Source: Amanita rubescens (taxonomy: Eukaryota > Basidiomycota > Agaricomycetes > Agaricales > Amanitaceae). Taken from it: a stretch of DNA of 64,000 nucleotides. Below the pieces are notes generated by a model that saw only the letters and a program-made list of their open reading frames with translations, was not told where the DNA came from and did not search any database. This document shows, one piece after another, positions 1 through 12,100 of the stretch. The stretch lies in the NCBI GenBank assembly GCA_015039365.1, contig WION01000005.1, forward strand, positions 124,001 through 188,000. Direction: 5' to 3'. Made by a program: the position numbers and the translations under genes. The first letter of the stretch is position 1; each line of letters starts with the position of its first letter.

Positions 1-497
1 TTCTTGAAGCTTCCTCGTGTGGAGAATCCTGGACTCTTCGTTTCCGGAACTTACGAAACACGGTCTGCTCATATCTCCGTAAGGTTACAAGCTTCCTTTA
101 GCTCGCGCGCCAGCGCACCAAATATCAAAATACTCCGACCCTCTCCGCCCTTCCAGCCGAACAGTTCCATTGTTTGAAGGACCGGTAGCCGCGTTTGCCG
201 GGTAGGATAAAACGGTGTCCAAGTAGCATAAGCACTTCATCGGATATATTCGATGGACGTTTTCTTTAGTGCACCCTGCTTCAAGCCGCGGCAGCAAAAC
301 GCAAAATGCTGTGTCCATTTTGCCGTGCTATCTCTCACGCTGACGCCACACAGCCAAGCCTAGTCCATTATATTGTAATACAATAAATACATGATTATGG
401 ATACGGAAATGGTATAGTCCCTCTAACAAGGTGGTATGCTACAACCATTACCAAGTGTTCTGATGCGCCTGACCCTGACAAGGCGACTACCACGCGT
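1..497. other. No supportable gene
   Basis: This left flank holds only short open frames without recognisable motifs. Part of it is probably the 3' untranslated region of the glycosyltransferase gene that ends at 498 on the minus strand. Confidence 0.5.
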
Positions 498-2254
498 CTA
501 GTCGTCGATCTCAAACTGGAGTGTGAGTCGATGCACGCAAAGTTGCGCAACAGCTGCTCCGTCAATGGGTATTCTATTCCCTTGGAAGCCTTCGGGATAA
601 GCAGGGTTCGGCACATCGGGACTAGTGAAATATCTGAAACACCTAGTCAACAAGCCAATTCGGTCAAAAAATAGCAACACGTACTCTGAACCCCAGAAGC
701 CGTAATGGACCATTCCAAGAGCCCTCGTTGTCCATTCATAATCGTGTGCAAACCCCTTAGGGTAAAAGAATTCTATGACTGTCGAGCGTGGTGTTGGCTT
801 CATCCAAACAAGCGATGTCAAACCGTTTCCATGTACACCCATCATAATCTGTCATAGTTTAGACGCAGACGTCCATGGTGTTAACAATTGCACACCCTGA
901 CAATCGGTAAAGCAAATACTCACCGTGGTCCGCGCAGACAATCTAATCTGCTCCTCGCGGGTCATTTTATCCGCTTCAATCACATTTACTTCCCATCCGT
1001 ATGTATCCCTCAACTTGTGAAGCTCCTTTACAAGTTTCTCGTGGTCTTCTGGAATCAACATTCTCCTGCCCCAATTCTGCCTTGAGATGTACGTGATAAC
1101 TGGTTGCCCGGATGTCCCGCTCCCTACGGACGTCTCGACTCCGGTTAACTGGACGACGTTGTCCCTGATTGCCATCCACCAATACACCGCACCAGGTAAC
1201 GCAAATGGAGAAGAAGCCGTACGCTGATATCGAGCAAAGTTGAATGACAGCATCGCTGCGCTTCGATCGGTAATAACAACCCGATCAAACACCCACGCGG
1301 TATCCATCTCCGCGCGGTCGCGCCAGTCGTCGATGAACTCCATTGCGACGCCAGGGAAGGAGCTGTGCACGACCCATTGGTTCATGGAGGCATAGTCACG
1401 CCAGTGAAAGTTGTCCAAGCGATTGAAAAGGATGCGACGCGCGGGTGGGAGGGTGGTATCACCGTCTGGTGTAATGCTGGTATCGAGAGAGGAGTATGTA
1501 CGCCAGAAACCAAACCATAACTCGGCAGACCAGTGATAGTAATGTGTTATGCTGTTCGGTAGGTTGTCAGTACCACAACGAGGGAACCGAGAAACCACAG
1601 AACGTACAACTGAGGCGGGTCATTGACAAGGAACTAGGTGTCGAAACTTAAGCTTGAACCGAGGTTAAAACTAATGTGAGAAGGACAACTCACGGTTACG
1701 CCATCTATAATCTGAGCACCTGTCCCAAACAATTTTTTAGCCTCCTTTGTGCTTATAACCTTGATGTCCTCGTCCGTAGGCAGTCGTGCAGCCTCATTTT
1801 CGGCTCCGTTTTTTATAAACAGGCCTTTTGAATAGACAAACCTGAGGTCGGGTACCTCGCTTGGCTGGTCTGAAACAATGTACACAACGCCTTTATAGAC
1901 GTATAGTTTATCGAAAATTGTCCAGCCTAGATGGTAAAGGGTCAGTTAATTCATATCTCGTGTAGGTAAGTGAACTAGCGTACCAGGAGCATGGGCAACA
2001 ATATTGGTGTCGGGCGGTTTAGAAGCGGCCCACGTTAGTCTCGTCCTCAACGGTTTTGGCCTTTGCTGCAAAGATGTCGCGAGAGAAGTGTTGTCTGCTA
2101 CGCTCGGGTGTCCAAAGTTCGGCACTGGTGGGTCTGAAATGTGTCGCGAGGAATCGAATAAAAGTAAAAGGACAAGAAGAAGAGCGACGAGGATGACCTC
2201 GCGCAAAGTTGGGCCTGCGGAGGTTGCCATCGATGTGCCGATGAAAATAACCAA
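498..2254 (-). CDS. GT61-family glycosyltransferase (EOGT/DUF563-like), type II membrane protein
   Basis: The protein should be a secretory-pathway glycosyltransferase that transfers a sugar to protein or glycan acceptors in the ER or Golgi lumen. Exon 1 (1984-2254) encodes a short N-terminus and one hydrophobic anchor rich in Leu and Val. Exon 2 (1694-1926) encodes a region of the form seen before the GT61 domain. The third exon (about 924-1609) carries HYYHWSAELWFGFWR, the family's conserved His/Glu block. The last exon (498-848) carries GVHGNGLTSLVWM, the diagnostic GT61 signature, and ends at a stop at 498. Three splice sites are clear, but joining exon 2 to exon 3 at the best sites (donor 1693, acceptor 1610) does not keep frame, so a small exon or an indel is missing there. 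The start could also be the internal Met at 2230. The cwf19 stop lies about 100 bp upstream on the same strand. The donor sugar and acceptor cannot be inferred. Confidence 0.85.
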
Positions 2255-2351
2255 AGGAGCGTAAGACGGGCACCCGTAGTAGGTGTGGGAGGTGTGGAGT
2301 AAGATTGGTACTACTCAATCAAAGAATGCGATCAATATTATAATATTAGCA

Positions 2352-5016
2352 CTACACTCTCCCAATCATACCCGTCCAGTCAAACTTATCGTACATCTTT
2401 CGAAAAGCTCCGACTCTTTCCTTGTTGCTCCTGAAATCCATCCGCCGCGGTCTCCGCCACTGCCGTGGTTCCAGTTCCAATAGATTTCCAATTATTTCAC
2501 CGGCAAACCATCTTGGGAATTCTCCGCCTCCTTTTTCACCTTCGTCCATCCCCTCTTCACCGTCCTCCATGAGAGTATCGGAAGCGCCCTCAATGACATG
2601 CCCGTAACCCTTCTCACCCTTGTAGTCGAATTGTACCATAAAGTAAGGCAAGTTCGGCACCATGGCGCGACGGAACCCGCCAGGACGCGCACTGAAGTCA
2701 ATCAGCTTCTTGTGCTGGGACCATTCCGCTTCGGAGGTGAGAATGGATTCTCGGAAGTATCCTGGTATCACATCATATTGCTCCCAAGGCAGAGGCACAC
2801 ACTCTATGACAGTGTGTGATTGTTTTTTGAGCGAAATCACCGTTTCGTAAAATATAACACCCTTGTCTTGTTCGTGGAACATCCGCATAAGGCTTTTCAT
2901 GAAATTCTGGAAAAAGAAATTAGCGATATTTAGGCATCTTCATCTACAAACATACCCGGACTTCATCCCAGACATCATCATCCCCTTCCAGCATAGTTAA
3001 ATGATGTTGAATGGGCACGATTAAGCAATGGCCTTTCACGAGTTCATCGTTCGTAGTGCAGGATAGATAGGTTCGCGTTCCCATTGCAACGACAGGTGCC
3101 TTGGGTGGTGAATCATCTTCGCCATAGCAAAATGGACATGTCGCAAGGACCTTTTGTGTCCGTTTGTAATCTAGCACAAATGAGTGAAATAGCAAGTAGC
3201 AGTAGTGATTACTCTCACCGTGGATCGCGAATTGACGTTTCATGGCATCAGACCGCATCTTAGAACGGGCCAGTTTTTCAGCATTGTCATCAATGTAATC
3301 TAGGTCGTTCTGTCATTCGAATTTAGACATCTGTTTATGCCTGCAGAAAGGGAAAGTACCTCAAACTTGCCATCAGACATGACTGCACGGGCAAACTGAG
3401 CATCAAGGTCTTTCTGGTCTGCCATGCCAGCACCAAACTTCTCTTGGCGAAGCATCTCGCCCAGTGTCAACTTGTCATCGTCTGGGTTAATCCTGATCAC
3501 CTCTCCCGTTCTGCGGTCGTGCGTTTCAAAAGGCTACAAAAAATTAGACAATCGCGTCAATCACATCTTGTGGTGACGTACCTTTTCCTTCTTTTTACGA
3601 TTTCCAGGGTGCGGTTGTTCATCATCTCCACCACCTGACCCTACGTCGTACAAACGCCCACGGCCGTCCAACGTTGGCAGCACTTCAACTTTGGTCCGAA
3701 CGCCGCTCTTTTCATCCACCCCACCCTGTGCTCTTGCAAGCTCTTCTTCATATTCTTTTTCCAATTTCTCAGCATCAGCCGAGTTCATCAACTTGGCGCG
3801 CAGGACTTTGGCTTGTAATCTATTCAAAGATGAAGGCGACAGTCCACGCCGAGAAGAGGGCATAGCAGGTGTCAAAACTGAAGGAATAGGTGTACGAGCT
3901 TGTGGTGGAGTCCGTTGCTGAGCCAATGGAGAACCAACACGACCGCTGGAGCCTCGTAAAGTGTCCAAACGTCGATGCGGAGGACCACCAGCTGGGGAAG
4001 GTGTGGATGGAGTACTGACATCTTCTGTCCGCCTCCCACTCCCGCCGGGTCGACGGAAGGACGAACTGCGACTCGACGCTCCACTGCCCGAAAGATCATT
4101 GAACATGAGTCCCTTCTCACCACCCCGCCCCACACTTTCCGAATCTCTGCCGCGCTGCGGAGTTTGGGATCGTCGTTTTGTATCCCGTTCGTCGAGTATT
4201 CTGCGCTCTTCCTTGGCCTCCTCAAATGCTTCAAGAGTGTCAAACCGTTCAATAGCAACCTCTTCAATGGACCTTCCTTCCTCCTCTGCCGTTTCATATA
4301 CGCGCCTGAGACGCATCATACGCCAAGAAGAACCAGGCCCTCCGGGGATGACGGACGTGGCTTTGGGCGCGGGTTCTGTGTAGTCTGTAGATTTTCCAGA
4401 TACGATATCTGGATTGAGCTCTTTTGAGCTTATTGTAGGCTGGAATAAGTAAGCGAGGGTAGCTGCATAGAAAAATGGGACAGCGCACCTTGTCTGGGTC
4501 AGGTCTATCTGCATGAGGTTTCCTCCTCTTGTGCTCCGTCCCCAAGGACGAGAAAAAGTCGACGCCGCCTGACATAGTTCGTGAGCTAGTGGAAGGCTCT
4601 CCATAGTCTTCCGTAAAGGATTCATCGGCTGGTCTGGCGAGACCCGTTCTAATTGGCGGTTCCTCGCCCTTGGGAAGTTCAAGCATCCAGTCGTCTCGTT
4701 TTAGCTTTGGCGCCGTCGATTGCGATTTCGGTCGGTCTTCTAATGAAGGCCCATCGACTGCTGAGGCTCTTAGCCTTAGACTCTCGGTAGTTGGGATGTC
4801 GGTCCCGACGACATGTTCCCCGTCCATATTAATGTCTTTTTCTGTCCAGATATCCTCGTCTTTCGGGTCATCGTCGACGATGGTGAGATGCTCATCCTTC
4901 TTCTTGTGTTTGTGCGAATGTTTTCGTTTTTTGCGGTCTTTGTGGTGTTCTCCAGAGTGTTCGCGCTTCTTGGACGAGTGCTTGTCTGAGGGCATACCGT
5001 TATCGTGGGAACCCAT
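2352..5016 (-). CDS. cwf19: CWF19-like spliceosome-associated protein (CwfJ C-terminal domains)
   Basis: Cwf19/CWF19L2 proteins associate with late-stage spliceosomes and intron-lariat handling in the nucleus. I read six exons: 4489-5016, 3582-4439, 3360-3533, 3219-3309, 2956-3170 and 2352-2906, with introns of 48-50 nt. They sum to exactly 807 codons, giving 806 residues. The N-terminus is Lys/His/Arg-rich, followed by a Ser/Thr/Pro-rich low-complexity region and a coiled, charged stretch. The CwfJ C-terminal domain 1 is marked by ATCPFCYGED and the HIT-like GHCLIVPIQHH. The CwfJ C-terminal domain 2 follows (MRMFHEQDKGVIFYE to the C-terminus). The gene is divergent from EFL1, with 172 bp between start codons. 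There is no frame break, unlike many neighbours. Identification is firm; the precise role is taken from the family. Confidence 0.95.
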
Positions 5017-5188
5017 TCTATATGGTCAAAGTTGAATACTACTACTATATGGGCGTATTCTTGCAAAACGTACGCGTTTTATGAAGTGACTTTGAAAGTT
5101 GTATTATTGAGACCTGCCGACGCTCGGATCACTCGCACATCTCGGCTCCGATCATCTCTTTGACTCTGTCATTTGATCTTTCACCGTC
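5017..5188. promoter_or_regulatory. Shared intergenic promoter region of cwf19 and EFL1
   Basis: Only 172 bp separate the two divergent start codons, so both promoters must lie here or reach into the neighbouring gene. I see no clear TATA box or named operator. That both genes share control is an inference from spacing. Confidence 0.5.
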
Positions 5189-8100
5189 ATGGAAGCGCCT
5201 GACCCAGCAAATGTCAGGATCGTTACAACTCTAGGCCATGTAGATCATGGAAAAACAACGCTTATGGATGCTCTACTAGCTGCCAACAACATCATCTCCC
5301 CTCGCATGGCAGGAAAGATGAGATATCTAGACAGTAGAGAAGATGAACAAGAACGAGGAATTACCATGGAGAGCAGTGCTGTCTCATTGAAATTCCAAGT
5401 GGCGGAGAGATCTCCCGATGGTGGTGTGTTCTCTTTACTCGATATCATTCATTTCGACATGATGACGGATACAAGATTAGAAAAAGTGACGAAAACCTAT
5501 GTCGTGAACATGGTAGACACTCCAGGACATGTGGATTTTTCAAGTGAAGTGTCCACTGCCTCTCGCCTTTGCGATGGTGCACTCGTGCTAGTTGACGTAG
5601 TCGAGGGCGTATGCACTCAGGTATAATTCAATTTCTCTTTCCGTCACCTGTCTTCACATTTGTTTAGACAATCGCCGTACTTCGACAAGCATGGCAAGAC
5701 CGTCTAAGCCCCATCCTTGTCATAAACAAATTTGATCGACTCATCACAGAACTTAAGCTGGCACCCATTGAGGCCTATCATCATCTCGTACGCTTAATCG
5801 AACAGGTCAATGCCGTTATGGGCAGTTTCTTTGCCAGTGACCGTATGGAAGATGATCTTCGTTGGCACGAAGACCGAGCGCGGCGGCTTGCCGCGAGAAA
5901 AGAATTGTATGCAACTAAGGCAGATACCATGGCCGAAGCCGAGATCAACGATGCCGACGAGTTCAAGGAGAAAGATGACGAGGATATATATTTTGCGCCA
6001 GAGAAGGGAAACGTTGTCTTCGCTTCTGCACTTAGATGGGTGGGGATTTCGCGTGGTCAAATTTGCCCAGTTGTATGCTGCAAAGATGGGCATGAAAGAG
6101 GCCAATCTCCGGAAAGTGATATGGGGCGACTTTTTCCTCGATCCAAAGACGAAAAAGATCATCAGTTACAAGCATCTCCGCGGCCGGGCTCTGAAACCAC
6201 TATTTGTACAATTTGTATTAGATAACTTGTGGGCTGTGTATGACGCTGTAGTCATCGATCCGTACGTGAATTTTTTTGACATGGTTAAACATGCTGATGA
6301 TGGTCATTCCACAGTAATCCGGAGAAAGTGACAAAGATAGTTAATGCACTGTCGCTCAAAATTCCACCTCGAGACCTCAAGTCAAAAGATTCAAGACACC
6401 TCCTTCAACTCATCTGCAAACAATGGCTTTCGCTCTCTACATGCATTATTCAAGCTGCGATAGATATTGTGCCTGCGCCTCCAGTCGCGCAAGGCACCCG
6501 TATACCCAAGATGCTCTATCCCGAGCTACGAGAAGAGACGCTTCCTCCGAAGAATAAACTCGAAGCGGACTTGTATGGTTCCAAATCCGAGTCGGGTGCT
6601 TATGTCGCGGCATACGTGAGCAAGATGTTCGCTGTCCCTGCTAAGGACCTGCCGGAGAATAAAAAACGACCCCCCAGGGCGGATGAAATGCGAGCTAGAG
6701 GACGAGACGCGAGAATTGCGAAGCTGCAGGATGAAACAAACAGCGGATCAGCTACGCCTTTTTCGTCTCCCTCGCCCGTTCCCCCGGCGAGCCGCGATGA
6801 AAATGCTGCAAGCGGTACTAACACGCCGAACCATGAAGCTGAAAATGGAGAAAACGAGGTTATACTTGGTTTTGCGCGGATATACTCGGGCACGATTCGG
6901 GTAGGCTCGGAGATATATGCTGTCTTGCCCAAGTATAATGCCGCACTTGGGCCCAAGCATCGGAACAACGAGAAATACCTTATTCAAGCTCAAGTAGAAG
7001 GGTTATACACAATGATGGGGAGGGAACTTGTCGGTGTGGGCGAAGTAAAAGCGGGGAACATCTTTGCAATCAAGGGATTGGCCAGCAAGGTTTGGAGGTC
7101 AGCTACACTGTGTGCTTCTAGCGAGGAAGGGGTGAATGAGGAAAATATGAAGGAATGGTTGATTAACTTGGGAGGAATCAACCGCAGGGTAGGTTTTTCG
7201 CTCGTTTCCTTTGAATTTGAAGTTCATTCACTTCGTAAGATGTCCCCGATTGTGCGAGTTGCACTGGAACCGAACTTCAGCCGCTGACATGCCGAAACTA
7301 ATCAATGGGTTAAAACTTCTCAGCCAGTCTGATCCGTGCGTGGAGACGTTTCAGCAGCAGACAGGCGAACATGTCATTTTGACGGCGGGTGAATTACACT
7401 TGGAACGATGCCTTAAGGATTTGCGCGAGCGGTTCGCGCGCGTAGAAATTCAGCCCTCTGCTCCTATCGTTCCATTTCGAGAAACAGCTATAAAGGCTGC
7501 CGGTGTGTTGCGTTATTCTTCGCCTTACGCATGTTATTCATGTATTTGCAGATATGGCGCCTACCAAAACGCCGAATGTTCCTCGTGGGACTATCAGGGG
7601 TGCCAGCTCAAATAGCGTAGTCAAATTTTCCATACGGGCAGTTCCTCTGCCACGTGTCGTTCTGGACTTTTTGTTAGACAATATTTTGACTTTGAAGAAA
7701 ATTCAGCAGGAGCGGAAGGCGAAGGAAACCGACAAGTCCGCTGAACACACTCATGAGCCAGAAGACGATGATGTAGAACTTGATATTTCTGGGGTCGATA
7801 CCCAGAGGTGACCTTTACAGAAAACCCACGGTAAAGCCCGAACAATTTTGGAATGTGTTACAAGAAAAATGTAGGGAAGCAGGGTCAGAGTGGGTTGGAC
7901 AGGTTGACAGAATCTGGGCTTTTGGTCCACATAGAGCAGGGGGTTGTGTTTTGATTGATGCGAGGAGGGACGTCATACCAAACTCGTAAGTTTCTGCGTT
8001 GATTTTAGCGCGACCCCGACTAACTAACCTTGATTAAGCTTGAAACATAGACTAAATGGAGCTCGAACCGAGGAAATTAGACATGCCAGCGAAGCAGAAA

Positions 8101-9035
8101 GATTTACACACAGTTTCGATCACCAAATAGAGACTGGTTTCCAGTTAGCGACCTTCCAGGGTCCGCTATGCGCCGAACCAGTGGAAGGCTTGGCGTATTT
8201 TGTGGAAAGCGTGGTTGTGGATAAGGAGTGTCTGGAGACACAAAAGGGCAAGTACTCCAATTGCCATGACGTCCATCCCACCTGACCGTGTCGACGAGCA
8301 GAGGAAAATAAGACAGCACAGGTAGCTGGTTCGTTGATCTCAGCGGTACGAGATGCTTGTCGTAATGGATTGTTGGATTGGTCACCCCGCTTAATGTTGG
8401 CGATGTATACATGCGATATTCAAGCATCGAGTAAGTTCTATTGTCACTTATCGTTATGCGAGTTCACACAGAGGCCACGCGTGTGGGTGCATGTCTGCCC
8501 ACCTGACCTGATTGATTGATTTTTAAATATCGCTCATATGATATGTTTCAGCCGATGTTCTAGGGAGAATGTACGCTGTGATCGCAAAACGGCGTGGACG
8601 AATAGTCGCCGAGGAGATGAAAGAGGGTACATCGTTCTTCAATGTGACGGCGTTGCTACCAGTCGTGGAAAGCTTTGGATTTGCGGATGGTATGTTATTC
8701 AGTAACTCGTTAACTAGGGAACCAACAATTTATGATGCAGATATCAGGAAACGAACGTCAGGAGCAGCGAGTCCACAACTGTTATTTAGTGGGTAAGTTA
8801 CTATCAGATTCTAGATTTCCATAATCTGAGAGTGATCGGCGGCAGGTACGAGTTGTTGGATCAAGATCCCTTTTGGGTGCCTACCACTGAAGAGGAGCTG
8901 GAAGACCTTGGAGAGAAGGCGGACCGATCCAATATTGCCAAGGGGTATATGGACGCTGTTAGGGGCCGCAAAGGGATGTTCGTGGACCGCAAAATCGTTG
9001 AGTTTGCGGAAAAACAGAGGACGCTGAAGCGGTAG
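5189..9035 (+). CDS. EFL1: Elongation factor-like GTPase Efl1/Ria1 (60S maturation)
   Basis: Efl1/Ria1 is a cytoplasmic EF-2-like GTPase that, with Sdo1/SBDS, releases eIF6/Tif6 from pre-60S subunits. The G motifs are clear: [23 protein letters not shown] and NKFD. Later EF-2-type domains include [12 protein letters not shown], and the C-terminus carries [18 protein letters not shown] and [15 protein letters not shown] read ten exons: 5189-5620, 5668-6261, 6315-7188, 7240-7502, 7552-7985, 8039-8247, 8317-8430, 8552-8689, 8741-8792 and 8846-9035. The intron at 8248-8316 begins GCAAGT, a GC-AG intron. Three +1 frame changes are needed inside exons: 6031-6037 (within ASALDGWGF), 7272-7282 (within ALEP..ADMPKL) and about 7790-7808 (upstream of TVKPEQFW). 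Discounting three bases gives 1,098 codons plus stop, the normal family length. The factor is normally essential, so sequence error is likelier than loss. Confidence 0.93.
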
Positions 9036-9166
9036 AATGCGGGTGTAATATGATTACATAATATATATACGCTACGTTCTCATCAGACTAGTCTGATTCC
9101 GTCGCTTCACTTACTTCCGTTTCTTGTCTTTCGCTTTCACCGTCCCTCCTCATTTTATCGGCGTGA

Positions 9167-12100
9167 ATGGCGGTGTTGACCTCTTCTATACATTCTGGGC
9201 TTCACTATGGGTTTCCAGACAGTCAAACTTCGAGGTCTAATGGTCGGATGGGGATGGGCGCTGCGGGGACAAGCGCTACAGTCGGAATGACATCCAGCGC
9301 CCCATACGGTGCTGGAAATGTGGGCCCAGCAGCAGGGATGTCTATGAACGGGGTGCATTTGCATCAATCTCAAGACCAATACCGACAATTCCAGGCTGAA
9401 GACGAGATTGAGGCGGAAGAGCCTTTCCCGGCTCTCTTCTGCCGCGCCTTATACGACTATGAAAGTCCGGACAATTCTGCACTTTCTTTTCGCCGTGGGG
9501 ACATCATAGAAGTGCTCAGCCAACAGCCGTCCGGCTGGTGGGACGGATTGCTTGGCGACGAGCGTGGGTGGTTTCCATCGAATTATGTCGTAATCATATC
9601 GGAGGAAGAGGCGGACCAGGTCTTTACGGCTGCTGCTGACGAGGTGGCCAATCATAATGTAGGTACGGTACCCCCTGCTGCGGTGGGCGGGACACATACG
9701 CCTCAGAACGGCATGCTCGGGGTGGGCGCGGCTGCCAGCGCTGAATTGACGCCCACCTCGGAATTCGGGAGATTGCAGTCTCCGCCTCCAACAGAGCATG
9801 GCACAGACGCAGAAATTGATTTATCTCATGCATTGATGAGAGGGGGCATGGGTGGTCATGCGGATGATGAACAGTGGATGAATGGGACGGATGGAACATA
9901 TGATCGTTCGAACGGCCACGTTGGTTCTAGCCTGTCACTCTCATCTCAGTCTCAGTCGAGCGATTTTTGGACGCCGCAAGTTACTCCAGACAATCAGGTA
10001 TGTCAATGCAACTAGTCCCTAAATGGCGGCTGTTAAACTAATTTTGTTTTATTGTATAAGATTTATTATGTCAATACCCATACTGGACAGCAGTCACGCG
10101 ATTTGCCCTTTGGAGGGGAAGAAGATGCAGCGGATAGCGAGCTTACAAGTGGCTTTGCTTCGCAGTCAAGTTCAAGGTCGGACACCAGCTCGGGCCTCCC
10201 GTATCGAAACAGGCCCTCCGGAAGCGACCAAAATGTGGCAGGGTTTGACTTTTTCCACAGGACGGGTACCCCTGAGCCTTGGATCAGGCGCCTGGCGGAT
10301 GACGGTTATTCATATTATTATCTCCACAAAATCGATGGATCTGTACAATGGACGAGACCGGAGCCAAATGGCGGCGCAGCTCGGGATCGCAGTGCTTCCG
10401 CTTCCAGGCAAGGTGCAATACCCCTTACGCATACCTCATCTTCCATGCAGTACAACCAATTCGAAGACTCTCGACTTAGCGTATACTCAGACGACTCGGA
10501 TGTGCAGCCTGCAGAGGTCCGACCGAGGCATCTGCAAAGAATTGGTTCAGCCAAGTTGAAAAATTCCACCCCCGTGTTCAAGGGTTCAATGCCGGACCAG
10601 ACTTCTGCAGAACGCATAGCCAAGTCATTACAACAAGCATTGCAGCCGCCGCAGCCAGAACTGGTGACGGAACTTTCTGCAACTGCGAAGTACGCCATTC
10701 AGGCGGTCGTGGACAATATCCAACCAAATGATCTTACGAGGCGCTCGGAGGATGACAAGAGAATGGATAATCTCATTAACAATGTCGTCCTGGCTGTTCG
10801 GAACCTTTTATATATCGCTGCCACGCCAACAGGACAAATTCCGAGCAACGTCCTTCCTCGCAATTATAAAGAATACCGACCTCCATCCCAGTCGTCACTT
10901 AAACCGGCTCAACGGAAGGTTACCGCGACGCTCTCTCGACTTGTTCTATCTGCACGAGCGATGCAGTATGATTCGGGTGCCATGGTCAGCGATACCATCA
11001 GTCGCATCCAGTCGGATGCCGAAGAACTCGAAAAAGCTGTGTTGGCGTTTGTCCTTGAAGTGCAACGTTCGCAGCATTTCAATGCAAAGCCATTGAAGCG
11101 GCTCAGGGGCGTGTTCTCTCCAAATAACATCGGATTGGGTCTTGTTGGAGCAGGCGCTGCCGGCAACTGGAAGGGCTTTGGTTGGGTGCCCTTAGACGAC
11201 GAGCAATTTTTGCCTAATCGGTTGCTAAGCCCAGACGCCGTCACCGAATTGGGGTTACTTATCTCACGTCTTGAGGAAAGGACTACGTCTCTGAGTTATG
11301 CCCTTAGGGTCTTGGATGAAAGTTCAGGTATGGCATTCCATGAGACTTTTGACCCTGAATTTGAACTTGTTTCAGTGGACCAAATTCATTTGCGGGGCCA
11401 GGACTTGATAACCGAGCTTTCCGCAGCGCTGAATTTCATTGCCGACGTCCACCTTGCCCGTCATGTTGACGTTGACGGTGTCCTGAGGGACGGCAGCTTC
11501 TCCGCAAACGAAATCTATGCGAACACAGTAGAGAAGGCGCGTTTACTTGTACGGACTCTGGAGGCCTGTGCCCAAGCAACGTATGATGACGGGGTAACGT
11601 TGTTGATGACTATTCAGTCGATCTCGGCAACCGAGTTTGGGCGAGACCGTAATGACAAAACCCTCACGTACGAGAGGTTGGACTCCCTTTGTTTGTCCCT
11701 GAAAGCAAACATGGACCTTGTCCAGCAGACCTTTGAAGCTCTGCTTGCAGTTGGCCACGAGCAGGCGGACACTGCCCAAGGCGAATACAATGGGTCCATC
11801 GAATGGCGGTTATCCAAAGTCAGCATGATTCATCAAAGCGATAATGCAACTTTTGTGGACGAAGATGTCGTGGACATGGAGTATGCCATGAATGGTCGCA
11901 AGAATGTCATCTCATCCCTCGCTCTTGGTAGCCAACCCGAACTTCAGAGCCAACCTGACGTTCCTCAACCAGACGATACACTGAACTTGGACACAAAATC
12001 CACCGATCAAACTGACCCCGGACCATTCGAACGGTCGTCCAGCCCGGGCCTTGACGACGATAGTGAGTCTTTTATCTCATGAATATTACTTCCGGATCTA

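Noticed and set aside
3961..4427. Plus-strand open frames of 140-150 codons inside cwf19
   Set aside because: Antisense shadows of the Ser/Arg-rich cwf19 exon, which has full family support on the other strand.
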